Assembly: GCA_964654665.1 (NCBI GenBank)
Contig: CAZZKV010000007.1
Coordinates: 1 to 64,000 of the forward strand
DNA: 64,000 nt
Reading direction: 5' to 3'
Source: CALCKU01 sp964654665
GTDB lineage: Bacteria; Pseudomonadota; Alphaproteobacteria; Caulobacterales; Maricaulaceae
The notes under the pieces are model-generated. The model was given only the letters and a program-made list of their open reading frames with translations, searched no databases and was not told the origin of the DNA. The position numbers were made by a program, and so were the translations under genes. Shown here one piece after another: positions 9,653 to 18,670 of the stretch (positions are counted from its first letter, which is position 1; every line of letters starts with the position of its first letter).

Positions 9653-12454
9653 ATGCCTAATCATACCTTTTATATAAATAGTAATGGCCGGTTTTTAACA
9701 GCAACGGCGCTAGCGACAATAATGTCTATGTCATCTGTTAGCGTTGCACAGGCCCAAAGCAGTGAAATTATTGATAATGACGATGGATCATCGGAAGTCA
9801 TTATCACCGTTGAGCGGCGCGCACAATCCTTGCAGGATTATGCTGGGACGGCGGCTACGATTAGCGGCGAAGATCTAAAATTATTGGGAATTGGTAATAT
9901 CAATGAATTGGACGGTAAAATTCCGGGCCTGTCAGTTGCTAATAACCAAGGGAATATCGAAGTTTATATACGGGGTGTGGGGTCATCCAATAATACAGAA
10001 TTGGGCGACCCGGCAGCGGCGACCCATTTAAATGGTGTATATGTACCCCGCCCGTCAGGTTTTGGCGCTGCCTTTTTTGATATTGAGCGGGTAGAGGTTA
10101 ACATCGGTCCACAAGGCACATTACGCGGGCGAAATGCCACAGCGGGTTCGGTGAATATTATTCCATGGGCTCCAGGCATTGGGCAAACTGATGCCGCGCT
10201 TGAAGCCTCTTACGGTAATTTTAACGACTACCGGATTGAAGGTGTTGTTAATGTCCCTGTAACAGAAAATTCTGCCTTCCGTCTGTCCGCGTTTAAAGGG
10301 GGGCATGACAGCTATTTAAACAATATAACGCCGGATAGCTCTGAACTTGGGTTGAACCTTCCGACATCGGAAGACGAAGGCGTTGGCGTGGCCGAAGAGA
10401 CGGATGATTTCGGTATTCGGGCCGCTTATCTGATTAAACCCACAGATAATTTAAAATTGACCTTAACCGGAGATTATATTGAACAAAAGGGTACAGGCTA
10501 TACGGGCATCAATTTTGCCAATCCTCTTGGGAACGGTATAGATCCTGATGATATTGATAATCCGCGCGATGTTTTTGGCCGGGGGATAACACCGGATGAA
10601 GATACGGAACATTACGGTATTAAAGGCCATGTTGAATATGATTTTGGCGATTTTAATGCTGAATATATCGGATCATATCGGGATTTGGTTTATGATTACG
10701 AATTTATAACGCCTGCATCGCCGGATTATGAGGGTGCACTTGCTAACTTACAGCCTTTTGATCGGGTTTTTGATGATTTTTCAAGAGTACGGTTTACAAC
10801 GGATTCAGAGTCACAAGTCCATGAATTACGGTTGTTTTCCGATAATGATGAAAAGCTCACATGGAGTTTAGGCGGGTTTTATTTCAAAGAGGATCAACGC
10901 ACGTTTTTGGGTACAACGGGTGATAGAAATCCGTTCTTCCAAGGTGTTGAGTTTAATCAGACCACGACGACTGAGAGCTATTCAATTTATGGTGATGCGA
11001 CCTTTAATGTCACAGACAAATTCCGGGTCACGGGCGGTCTGCGCTATACAGATGATGATAAAAGCCGGTTTGGTATTAATGCTCGCTATGCCTTCGGTGT
11101 CGGTGGCCCCGATTTCTCATGCTGCTTTATCAATGGTATTGCATCGGGTACAGAAGGATTTGAATTTGCCGGCCTTGACCGCACTATCATTATTCCCGAC
11201 ACAAATGGCGACGGCGTAGTTGATGCGAATGAGTCGATTGCTTTCTTCTTTGACGGCATTGCCCAATTCGGAGCCCGTGACGGCTTTGATGATGTGTTCC
11301 CGAATGGGCAGCAAATTCAGGATGCGTTTCCTGATCCGGCCAGTCGCCCGTCTTGTAATGATTTTGCCTTTGTTGGTAGTTGTGACAATTTTGTACCTGT
11401 TTTCAACGGTGTTGTTGATTTCTCTTTAGCGCCCTTTAATTCGACATTTGCCCTTCAAAATGGACGGTTGCAAAATGATTTCGTCGATTGGCGTATTCGG
11501 GCTGAATATGATCTTAGCGATGATCATTTGCTTTATGCTTTGATTTCAACTGGTAATAAGTCTGGCGGATTTAATGATAATATTCCGGGTACAGAAGGGT
11601 TTGCTGTTAATGCTGCTCAAAATGCACCCGTGGGTTTTGATATTGATACTTTGGCTCCAACCTTTGATCCTGAAACATTGACGCTTTACGAAGTTGGATC
11701 AAAAAATGAATTTGAGCTTGGCGGTAATCCAGCTACATTCAATTTAACAGCCTTTTATTATGATTATAAAGATCTCCAGCAGCAAACTTTGCTGTCGACA
11801 GCACAGATTTTTGATGCGGAAGGGCTGACTATACCGGCTGATATTGCTGATAGTATAGGTGGGTCTGTTATTGCCTTTAACTTCAATGCGGCTAATGCTG
11901 AAATTTATGGAGCGCAATTCGAAGGTAGCCTTGAACTGCCGGGTGATTTGAACCTTAAAGCCAATTTACTCTGGTTGCCCGAGGCCCGAATAGTTGACTC
12001 AATCGAGGTTCAAGATTCTCGGTTCCAGGCCGATGTGGATCCCGTTAATGCTGTTGCCCGATCTATTGAAGGTAATCGCCTTATACGGACACCAGAAGTT
12101 CAGCTTAATGGATCGGTTTCTAAGGCCCATAATATCCAAAGTGGAACCGTAGATGGTATTGTATCATTTGGATATCGCTCATCACAGCACCAGACATTGT
12201 TTAATGGTGTAGATTTCAATCCGAATGATAATGTGGCTGCACGCCTGGATGATACAGTTGATGGATATTGGACCATAGATGCGGGTTTGGGCTATTCCCA
12301 CGGTACAGATGACCGATGGCGTATTGAAGCCTATGTCAATAATTTGACGGGTATTGAACGCGAACAAGCAATTATTATTACACAATTTGATAATACACGC
12401 TTTTTCTCTCCGCCGCGTACTTACGGCATTCGTGTCCGCGCAAAATTCAATTAA
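9653..12454 (+). CDS. TonB-dependent outer-membrane receptor, probably for an oligosaccharide
   Basis: 933 residues. It has a signal peptide ending near AQAQS (about residue 35), a TonB-box-like SEVIITVERR, a plug domain (about 50-165, with IRGVG, VYVPRPS and GTLRGRNATAG) and a long barrel with the C-terminal pattern RTYGIRVRAKFN ending in Phe-Asn. There is no STN domain, so it is a transporter and not a FecR-signalling transducer. It belongs to the large receptors common in Caulobacterales and sphingomonads. The gene 34 bp downstream encodes a GH3 glycosidase lipoprotein, which argues for import of a beta-glucan or similar glycoside. The exact substrate cannot be read from the sequence. Confidence 0.92.
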   Translation: MPNHTFYINSNGRFLTATALATIMSMSSVSVAQAQSSEIIDNDDGSSEVIITVERRAQSLQDYAGTAATISGEDLKLLGIGNINELDGKIPGLSVANNQGNIEVYIRGVGSSNNTELGDPAAATHLNGVYVPRPSGFGAAFFDIERVEVNIGPQGTLRGRNATAGSVNIIPWAPGIGQTDAALEASYGNFNDYRIEGVVNVPVTENSAFRLSAFKGGHDSYLNNITPDSSELGLNLPTSEDEGVGVAEETDDFGIRAAYLIKPTDNLKLTLTGDYIEQKGTGYTGINFANPLGNGIDPDDIDNPRDVFGRGITPDEDTEHYGIKGHVEYDFGDFNAEYIGSYRDLVYDYEFITPASPDYEGALANLQPFDRVFDDFSRVRFTTDSESQVHELRLFSDNDEKLTWSLGGFYFKEDQRTFLGTTGDRNPFFQGVEFNQTTTTESYSIYGDATFNVTDKFRVTGGLRYTDDDKSRFGINARYAFGVGGPDFSCCFINGIASGTEGFEFAGLDRTIIIPDTNGDGVVDANESIAFFFDGIAQFGARDGFDDVFPNGQQIQDAFPDPASRPSCNDFAFVGSCDNFVPVFNGVVDFSLAPFNSTFALQNGRLQNDFVDWRIRAEYDLSDDHLLYALISTGNKSGGFNDNIPGTEGFAVNAAQNAPVGFDIDTLAPTFDPETLTLYEVGSKNEFELGGNPATFNLTAFYYDYKDLQQQTLLSTAQIFDAEGLTIPADIADSIGGSVIAFNFNAANAEIYGAQFEGSLELPGDLNLKANLLWLPEARIVDSIEVQDSRFQADVDPVNAVARSIEGNRLIRTPEVQLNGSVSKAHNIQSGTVDGIVSFGYRSSQHQTLFNGVDFNPNDNVAARLDDTVDGYWTIDAGLGYSHGTDDRWRIEAYVNNLTGIEREQAIIITQFDNTRFFSPPRTYGIRVRAKFN

Positions 12455-12488
12455 GTTTGAATGATTAAGCTTTTTATACGGAACATTT

Positions 12489-14429
12489 ATGACGCGTAAT
12501 ATCTTTATTGTATCAGGCCTGATAGCGGTCATGGGCCTTGTGGGTGTGGCCGGATGTGGCCTACGTCCTGTAGAGGCCGAGGCTTCGCCGTGGCCGTCTG
12601 TACGTAGTCCTGTTAAAAAAGACCCGGTTATTGAGGGCAAGATTGATGCTCTCATAAGCCAGATGGATATCGAGCAGAAAGTCGGTCAAATGATACAAGC
12701 CGAGATTAAATCGATCTCGCCTGATGATGCTGCAAAATATCATATTGGATCGATTTTAAACGGTGGTGGATCTTGGCCAACCGATAAAGCTGATGGCCCC
12801 TTGGGGGCATGGCTATCTTTAGCGAATTTGTTTTATGGGGCATCCATGGATACGGGTGATAACCGCCTTGCTATTCCGATTATGTGGGGAACAGACGCAG
12901 TTCACGGACATAATAATGTGATCGGCGCAACCGTATTTCCGCATAATATTGGTTTAGGTGCGGCTAATAACCCTGGTCTTATGCGTGATATTGGTACGGT
13001 TACCGCACGGGAAATTGCAGTAACAGGCATCGATTGGACATTTGCGCCTACGGTTGCTGTCGCCAAGGATATTCGTTGGGGGCGAACCTATGAAAGCTAT
13101 TCCGAAAATCCGGAAATTGTCGCCAACTTATCCAAAGAAATAATTCTGGGCCTTCAAGGGCATCCCGCTTTGGATAACTTCCTGTCCCAGCAAAAAGTCG
13201 TTGTTACGGCCAAACATTTTGTTGGTGATGGCGGGACGGCTGCGGGTGATGATCAGGGCGAAACAACGCTTTCAGAAAGTGACTTGTTTGAAATTCATGG
13301 CAAAGGCTATGTGCAAGCCTTAGGCGTTGGCGCGCAAACGGTTATGGCCAGCTTTAACAGTTGGAACGGAAAGAAAATTCATGGACATAAATATTTGCTA
13401 ACCGATGTTCTCAAAGATAAAATGGGGTTTGATGGATTGGTCGTAGGTGACTGGAATGGGCATGGCCAAATTCCGGGGTGTAATGTCACCTCCTGTCCAG
13501 CGGCTATTAATGCCGGCATTGATTTGATTATGGTGCCAACAGACTGGAAAGCATTCCTTGATAATACGGTTGCGCAGGTTAAAAATGACGAAATCCCAAT
13601 GGCCCGTATTGATGATGCGGTTCGCCGTATATTACGGGTAAAATTCAGAGCGGGGATGTTTGATCACGGGAAACCGACTAATCATCGTTTAGCGGGCCGA
13701 GCGAAATTAATGGGCCATGCTGATCATAGGGCCGTCGCGCGCCAAGCCGTACGAGAGTCGCTTGTTTTACTAAAAAACGACTCGGTATTGCCGATTAATC
13801 CGAAAGCTCACATTCTGGTGGCTGGATCAGGGGCCGATAATCTGGCTTTTCAAAATGGCGGTTGGACCGTGACATGGCAAGGACGGCACCAAGAAACGCG
13901 GGCAATCAACCCGCCCCATTATTATAAGGGCCATACATCCTTATATGAAGGCCTGGTAAAACAGGTGAAAAAATCTGGCGGGAAGACCATCATTCATAGC
14001 GGTGATAGCTTTGACGAAACGATCGAAAAACCAGATGTCGCGATCCTTGTATTTGGCGAAGTGCCTTATGCTGAATTTGAAGGGGATATAGCGACAACGG
14101 ATTTTGATTTACAGGGAAATAAAGATTATGCCCTGTTACAGCAGTTAAAAGCGCGCAATATTCCCGTTGTCAGTGTCTTCCTATCTGGGCGTCCGCGCGG
14201 TATTGATCCGGTAATTGATCAGTCTGATGCTTTTGTAACGGCTTGGCTGCCGGGAAGTGAAGGTGGTGGATTAGCTGATGTACTTTTGGCGAAATCCAAT
14301 GGTCAGGTTAATTATGATTTTAAAGGAAAGCTGCCCTTTACTTGGCCACAGTCAGGGGCAACACAATCAGTTCCAGCCGATACACGCTATGAATTTGGCT
14401 ATGGGTTATCCTATGTATCTAAACCTTAG
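12489..14429 (+). CDS. Glycoside hydrolase family 3 beta-glucosidase/exo-glucanase, lipoprotein
   Basis: 646 residues. The N-terminus carries a lipobox VAGC with the lipid-modified Cys at 23, so the enzyme is probably anchored in the envelope. The GH3 N-domain spans about 45-385; the predicted nucleophile is D321 in VVGDWNGHG, matching the SDW/GDW motif of exo-beta-glucanases. The C-domain (about 415-645) contains SLVLLKND and GKLPFTWPQS. Length and order fit barley ExoI-like and bacterial CdxA-like enzymes that release glucose from the non-reducing end. It is co-oriented with the receptor upstream and would degrade the glycan before or after uptake. Glucan specificity is family-level inference. 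Confidence 0.92.
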   Translation: MTRNIFIVSGLIAVMGLVGVAGCGLRPVEAEASPWPSVRSPVKKDPVIEGKIDALISQMDIEQKVGQMIQAEIKSISPDDAAKYHIGSILNGGGSWPTDKADGPLGAWLSLANLFYGASMDTGDNRLAIPIMWGTDAVHGHNNVIGATVFPHNIGLGAANNPGLMRDIGTVTAREIAVTGIDWTFAPTVAVAKDIRWGRTYESYSENPEIVANLSKEIILGLQGHPALDNFLSQQKVVVTAKHFVGDGGTAAGDDQGETTLSESDLFEIHGKGYVQALGVGAQTVMASFNSWNGKKIHGHKYLLTDVLKDKMGFDGLVVGDWNGHGQIPGCNVTSCPAAINAGIDLIMVPTDWKAFLDNTVAQVKNDEIPMARIDDAVRRILRVKFRAGMFDHGKPTNHRLAGRAKLMGHADHRAVARQAVRESLVLLKNDSVLPINPKAHILVAGSGADNLAFQNGGWTVTWQGRHQETRAINPPHYYKGHTSLYEGLVKQVKKSGGKTIIHSGDSFDETIEKPDVAILVFGEVPYAEFEGDIATTDFDLQGNKDYALLQQLKARNIPVVSVFLSGRPRGIDPVIDQSDAFVTAWLPGSEGGGLADVLLAKSNGQVNYDFKGKLPFTWPQSGATQSVPADTRYEFGYGLSYVSKP

Positions 14430-14441
14430 GCCTGAATAGTC

Positions 14442-15362
14442 CTAACGGAAGGCTCCTTTTCGCCACAGTTTCCAGCCAAGAACCGGAGACCATAAAACGG
14501 GATGTTTACGCTGCGATTGCGTAGGGTTTATTGTAACACCGGAATGATTATGCAATTTGCGTAAAACATAATCGAGACCACCGTCAAATGTGGCCGCATT
14601 ATTAATGACACGAATAGCCGACATGGGCTTCCCTATAAGGCGGCGGAAAAACCAGCGGCGGCGGCATGCGGCCTGTAATTTTTTTGATGTAGAGGGCAGG
14701 GTATATAATCCGTTTTCTGTGGGCTCATATAGCGCTGACATAAGGGCGTTATAACGTTCTGGGTATCGGTTTACAATTTCAGCAGATCGTTCGACCGAGC
14801 CTTCGGGACGTAATTCCGTACGATAGCTCTGATAAAATCCTTGCGCCCAAAAGTCGGTAGCATTGATAGGGCTGGTCAATAATGGTGCTGTTTGATTGGC
14901 AATATGCCGTATAGCAGCTTCCCGCGCAGATAAAAGGCGGGATTGAACATCTGAATTTCGCGGGAATAAAAGGGCTGAAGGTTGTGAGAACCGTCCCCAA
15001 ACCATTGATAAAAATCCGCGTGAACTACAACGTTTTTCAAATTCATTTATTGATATAATTGAATATTTACAGGTGCTTAAAACGCCTTTTTTATCCATAT
15101 GTTCTAGATAGTAGACAGCTGGAGGGATAATTTTGTTAAGGGCCGCTCGCAGAGGGTTTTTATGGACGCGGCGATAGCTATCGACGATCACATAGAAATC
15201 GAGCATTTTTTCAGGGTTATCCAAATCCCGAAGGCTAGACCCATAATATTGAAATCCCAATATGCGATCGGGATGACGTTTATGAATAGCAGTGCAAACG
15301 GCGCTTACGCGCGGGTTGGGCTTAGGGTTTTCAGCCTGTAATATGGTTTGAATCGGGCTCAC
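14442..15362 (-). CDS. Tam41-like CDP-lipid nucleotidyltransferase
   Basis: 306 residues from GTG 15360-15362, whose codon overlaps the stop of the kinase gene upstream (GTGA). Near the N-terminus, YYGSSLRD followed by MLDFYVIVD (about 39-62) matches the GS...D-x-D/V pattern of the Tam41/Mmp37 family, in which Tam41 makes CDP-diacylglycerol from phosphatidate and CTP in mitochondria. The spacing and the following AVYYLEH segment also fit. It is last in a four-gene minus-strand operon after a lipid kinase, so a logical reaction is CTP activation of the phospholipid that kinase makes. Substrate (phosphatidate, ceramide phosphate or other) is inference, and the similarity is by eye. Confidence 0.68.
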   Translation of the reverse strand: MSPIQTILQAENPKPNPRVSAVCTAIHKRHPDRILGFQYYGSSLRDLDNPEKMLDFYVIVDSYRRVHKNPLRAALNKIIPPAVYYLEHMDKKGVLSTCKYSIISINEFEKRCSSRGFLSMVWGRFSQPSALLFPRNSDVQSRLLSAREAAIRHIANQTAPLLTSPINATDFWAQGFYQSYRTELRPEGSVERSAEIVNRYPERYNALMSALYEPTENGLYTLPSTSKKLQAACRRRWFFRRLIGKPMSAIRVINNAATFDGGLDYVLRKLHNHSGVTINPTQSQRKHPVLWSPVLGWKLWRKGAFR

Positions 15363-16282
15363 CGGACAAACTTTAAGGGTTGTGTGACACGGAGCGAAAA
15401 TGTCGGCCCTATCGCCGTTAGTGGTTCTCCGTCCAGAACAATAGGTCCGGTATAGCTATAGTCGATATGATGGGCCGTCCAACTATATAACCCATCATGG
15501 CTGCGATCTTTGTTTTTAAAGCCGAGCCAGAGGCCAATGACATTACGGAAAAGCCGGCGCGCCTTTGCATTGGCATACAGAATACGTAGCGGAAACCCTT
15601 GATTTCCCCAAAAGGGATTGAGGCCTAATATTAAATTAGGCAATGTTGTGACCAATGTTCCCAAGTGCTTCTCGCTGTGGTTATGCGCTGGCGTTTGCAA
15701 ATCTATATCTGTTGGATGCATGATATCATGGGCATGTCCAGATATACCCTTTAAAATCCCGCCCAATACGGCGAGGGAGCCTCCGATACCTTTGCCATGT
15801 ATATGGTGTTTGGTATATTGTGTGATCATAGGGACAGCGCCGGTTGAAAAGAGAAAACCATAAGTGTCCGGCCCAAATTCGCTCGTAATATGGATTAAAG
15901 GGGTAGTTGTGTTTTGCGTGTTATTATTGGTCATTATAGCGCGTACCGCAGTCAACGTCATTTTCCTGAGGCCTATATTTTTGGCAACCTGATTGGTCAT
16001 GCCGCCGGGCAATAAAGTAAAACGCGGCATATTATCAGGGACGGCGTTTAGAAAGGCCGTTAAAACGCCTTGTGCTGTGCCGTCGCCGCCTTCGATAAAA
16101 ACATGGGATATTGTATTCTGCGCGAGAGCTCTGTCGACAATATCGGTCATAGCCCTAAAATCATCAATTATGTGAATGTTGATTGTTTGACTGTCTTTGA
16201 AGCGCTTATAATATAATTCCAGCAATGAGCCTTTTCGGGCGACACGTTCGCTTAGCGGATTGACGATAAATAGCGCCGTCAT
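15359..16282 (-). CDS. Diacylglycerol/sphingoid-kinase family lipid kinase
   Basis: 307 residues. The N-terminal DAGK catalytic domain has the ATP-binding EGGDGTAQGVL and LLPGGMTNQVAKN motifs, as in DgkB, YegS and LCB5-type ceramide/sphingosine kinases. The C-terminal half is the beta-sandwich lobe of this fold, with FSTGAVP and the final GPIVLDGEPL substrate loop. It starts 4 nt after the lptG-like stop and overlaps the Tam41-like gene by 4 nt, so all are one transcript. It should phosphorylate a lipid hydroxyl in the cytoplasmic leaflet. The surrounding genes make a ceramide or diacylglycerol acceptor plausible, which sequence alone cannot decide. Confidence 0.88.
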   Translation of the reverse strand: MTALFIVNPLSERVARKGSLLELYYKRFKDSQTINIHIIDDFRAMTDIVDRALAQNTISHVFIEGGDGTAQGVLTAFLNAVPDNMPRFTLLPGGMTNQVAKNIGLRKMTLTAVRAIMTNNNTQNTTTPLIHITSEFGPDTYGFLFSTGAVPMITQYTKHHIHGKGIGGSLAVLGGILKGISGHAHDIMHPTDIDLQTPAHNHSEKHLGTLVTTLPNLILGLNPFWGNQGFPLRILYANAKARRLFRNVIGLWLGFKNKDRSHDGLYSWTAHHIDYSYTGPIVLDGEPLTAIGPTFSLRVTQPLKFVR

Positions 16283-16286
16283 GGCT

Positions 16287-17372
16287 CTAGGCCAGGCTTT
16301 CCGTTCTTACGCAAAGGAAAGCGCCTAACAGGCCAAAAATGACGAGAGGAAGCGTGATAGCAGCCCCAATGGCAATGCCGCCGCTTGAGGCAAAGGTCGC
16401 CATAGCTCCGTCAATAATTAGAAACAAAAATCCACCAGCAATACCTGTAATCAGCGCTTTGTCCCCTGTTGCTTCGCGTCCGGTTTGCTGCATGATTGGA
16501 ACTGCGCATAGCAATAGAATAAAGGCCGCTATAGGGCGCGTTATGCGGTGTAGGTACCAAAAGCCATAGGCGAAACTGGGTTTTGATCCTGAATTACCCT
16601 CAACGCGAAACGTTCGCATATCTGCTAATGAAAGATCGCGAGGTTCCGCTGCGAGGCGCGCGATACTGGCCGGTGTTTGTTGTGTTTCCCACATCATTGG
16701 ATTGGGATCACGTAAAGCCAAGCGTGGCTCTCCATCCGCCCCTTCAATAGGCAAGGATTGAATGCCGCTGAGCATCCAGCCTTTACCATCTTTATATTGG
16801 GCGCTGTCGGCCCATATAACGGAAATGACGGCGCCGCTGGCGTTGCGCGTAAATATTTCAAGTTTCCCAAGTGTGTCCATGGACGTGCGCCGCGCTGCGC
16901 GGACGATACGCGGGCCATCCTCCATCCATAAAGGCTTTGTATCGGTGATATTCCGCGTTTTATATTCCCCTATGCCCCAAGCTTGCAGGGCACGCACGGC
17001 GGGCGGCATCGCTGTATTGATGACAAGGATAGAGAAAATGCTGGCACCGATAACAGCTGGCGATAAAAGTCCAATTTGTTTGGGAACAGAGATGCCAAAA
17101 CCGAGCAGGGCAACGAGTTCATGTTGACGGATTAATTTTACAAATGTGAGCAACATAGCCACACAGAGTGTAAAAACAAAGATACGGTCAAAAATGACAG
17201 GGGCGCGATATAGCATATACCGGAATGTATCTGAAAACTGTCCGCCTTCTCCGATGATGTCGCCACCATTTGCGAGCGAATCAAGTAAGCCGATCAAGAC
17301 TAAAAAACCGAAAACAACTGTCAGCCAGATAAATATGAAACTCTTAGAGAGATATGTGCAAAATTTCCACAT
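16287..17372 (-). CDS. LptG-like YjgP/YjgQ permease, second copy
   Basis: 361 residues of the YjgP/YjgQ family. N-terminal membrane helices (about 10-32, 58-78, 98-118), a periplasmic beta-jellyroll-type middle (about 130-260) and three C-terminal helices (about 272-355). LptG with LptF and LptB2 lifts lipopolysaccharide out of the inner membrane. Its start overlaps the preceding LptF-like stop by one base (TAATG). It sits in a lipid-kinase operon far from the housekeeping lptF at 63424, so I read this as a paralogue for another lipid, though a role in normal LPS export cannot be excluded. Confidence 0.85.
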   Translation of the reverse strand: MWKFCTYLSKSFIFIWLTVVFGFLVLIGLLDSLANGGDIIGEGGQFSDTFRYMLYRAPVIFDRIFVFTLCVAMLLTFVKLIRQHELVALLGFGISVPKQIGLLSPAVIGASIFSILVINTAMPPAVRALQAWGIGEYKTRNITDTKPLWMEDGPRIVRAARRTSMDTLGKLEIFTRNASGAVISVIWADSAQYKDGKGWMLSGIQSLPIEGADGEPRLALRDPNPMMWETQQTPASIARLAAEPRDLSLADMRTFRVEGNSGSKPSFAYGFWYLHRITRPIAAFILLLCAVPIMQQTGREATGDKALITGIAGGFLFLIIDGAMATFASSGGIAIGAAITLPLVIFGLLGAFLCVRTESLA

Positions 17373-18577
17373 TAGCTTTTTTCCGCCCCAAAACGCAGAA
17401 GGGATTGAAAGGCTGTCCGGATTTTTTCTTGTAGGCTTGTAATATAAAAGGATACGGCTGTTAACGGCGGTTGACCCATTTTATAGGCGCTTTTGCGGAA
17501 AATAAAGAAAGCAAACAAAGCCACCCCGATAATAATAGGCCAAATTCCTGCCCAAGGCGGCACTATGCCTTTTGCCCCCATACTTTGTCCGAATTCTAAC
17601 GCCTTTTGCAAAGACACTAACATGACAACACCAATGAATATGCCAGCACTAGATGGGTTGCGCCCGTAATTCAGTCCAAATGGGACAGCTATGAAGGGCA
17701 AAATAAACAACAACATTGCTCGTGCGATTCGCAAATGTAGAGCAGCATTGTTAACTTCAACAGGTAGGTTGGTAAATGTTGCGCCTCTCCGGTTTTGAAA
17801 TAGCTCAACAGATGTGAGTTCCCGTTCATCATCCCCGCGCGCTCGAAACATTTGATCTGTTGGGGTTCCAGCCATGGCACTGCTTTGAAAGCTAAGGTCT
17901 CCGTTTAATTGCCGCTTTTCAATGATTTGATAGCTTTGCCCCTCTGCGAGTTGCAAAACGGGTTCATTTGTGGTGTCGCGTACGATTAATTTACCTTCAG
18001 CCGCGCTTGTTAGGCGAATGCCAGCGGGGTTTCCTTTTTGGGATAGACGCTCATAAATAAAAATCGGACCTATGGCTGCGCCTTCTTTCTGAGTTCCGGC
18101 AAAAAACGTTGTATTGCCGACTTCAGTAAAAGTGCCTTCGCGTAAGGCGGCGGTAAAGGACTGTTGTTTTACAACATGCACAACTTGGCGGTAATTATAC
18201 CGGCCAATGGGCTGCATATAGCCTTCGACAAAGAGGGTGACGATGGCAAGGCCAGCCGCGAGCCAAAGAAAAGGCTTGGTTAAATGTAAGAGAGAAACCC
18301 CGGCGCCAAGGGCTGCGGTCAATTCACTTGTCCGGCTAAAGCGGTCTATTGTAATGATTGTACCCAGAACCAGAGCCATAGGGACGGCCATGCCCAAATA
18401 ATGAGGCAACAAGTTGATAACCATAGATGAGGCATCACTGGCAGGATTGGTAGAATTAGAGACGATTTCGAAAATTCGCAGCAGCCGTTCCAGTAAGAGC
18501 ACAACGATGGCGAAGATGATCAAGCCGCCGATGCTAATCGCAGCCCGCTTCATTAGATATTGATTAAGGCGTCCCAT
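17372..18577 (-). CDS. LptF-like YjgP/YjgQ permease, second copy
   Basis: About 401 residues from ATG 18577, chosen because family members begin a few residues before the first helix; an in-frame ATG at 18622 would add 15 residues. Layout: helices near the N-terminus (about 9-29 and 50-70), a third around 90-110, a periplasmic domain (about 120-270) and C-terminal helices (about 280-300, 305-320, 335-355). It ends in a roughly 40-residue cytoplasmic tail longer than I expect for LptF. It opens the minus-strand lptF-lptG-kinase-Tam41 operon and is divergent from the DUF2141 operon. Together with the LptG-like protein it would form the membrane core of an export complex. Confidence 0.85.
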   Translation of the reverse strand: MGRLNQYLMKRAAISIGGLIIFAIVVLLLERLLRIFEIVSNSTNPASDASSMVINLLPHYLGMAVPMALVLGTIITIDRFSRTSELTAALGAGVSLLHLTKPFLWLAAGLAIVTLFVEGYMQPIGRYNYRQVVHVVKQQSFTAALREGTFTEVGNTTFFAGTQKEGAAIGPIFIYERLSQKGNPAGIRLTSAAEGKLIVRDTTNEPVLQLAEGQSYQIIEKRQLNGDLSFQSSAMAGTPTDQMFRARGDDERELTSVELFQNRRGATFTNLPVEVNNAALHLRIARAMLLFILPFIAVPFGLNYGRNPSSAGIFIGVVMLVSLQKALEFGQSMGAKGIVPPWAGIWPIIIGVALFAFFIFRKSAYKMGQPPLTAVSFYITSLQEKIRTAFQSLLRFGAEKS

Positions 18578-18670
18578 ATTTGGCTGCAATAATTCCTTTA
18601 CAAAACGAGGGCCTGCAACCATATGACGGATACAGAAATGAATGTTTGAATAACCACATAAAGGGACACC
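18578..18670. promoter_or_regulatory. Compact divergent promoter region of the lipid locus
   Basis: At most 93 bp (48 bp if the longer permease start is used) separates the two arms of the lipid locus. Both promoters must fit or overlap here, which argues for shared control. AAGGGA at 18660-18665 is the likely ribosome site of the plus-strand arm. No operator was recognised. Confidence 0.5.

Noticed and set aside
12182..12655. Long minus-strand frame across the receptor/GH3 boundary
   Set aside because: It is antisense to two well-supported genes, has no ribosome site and no recognisable protein features.
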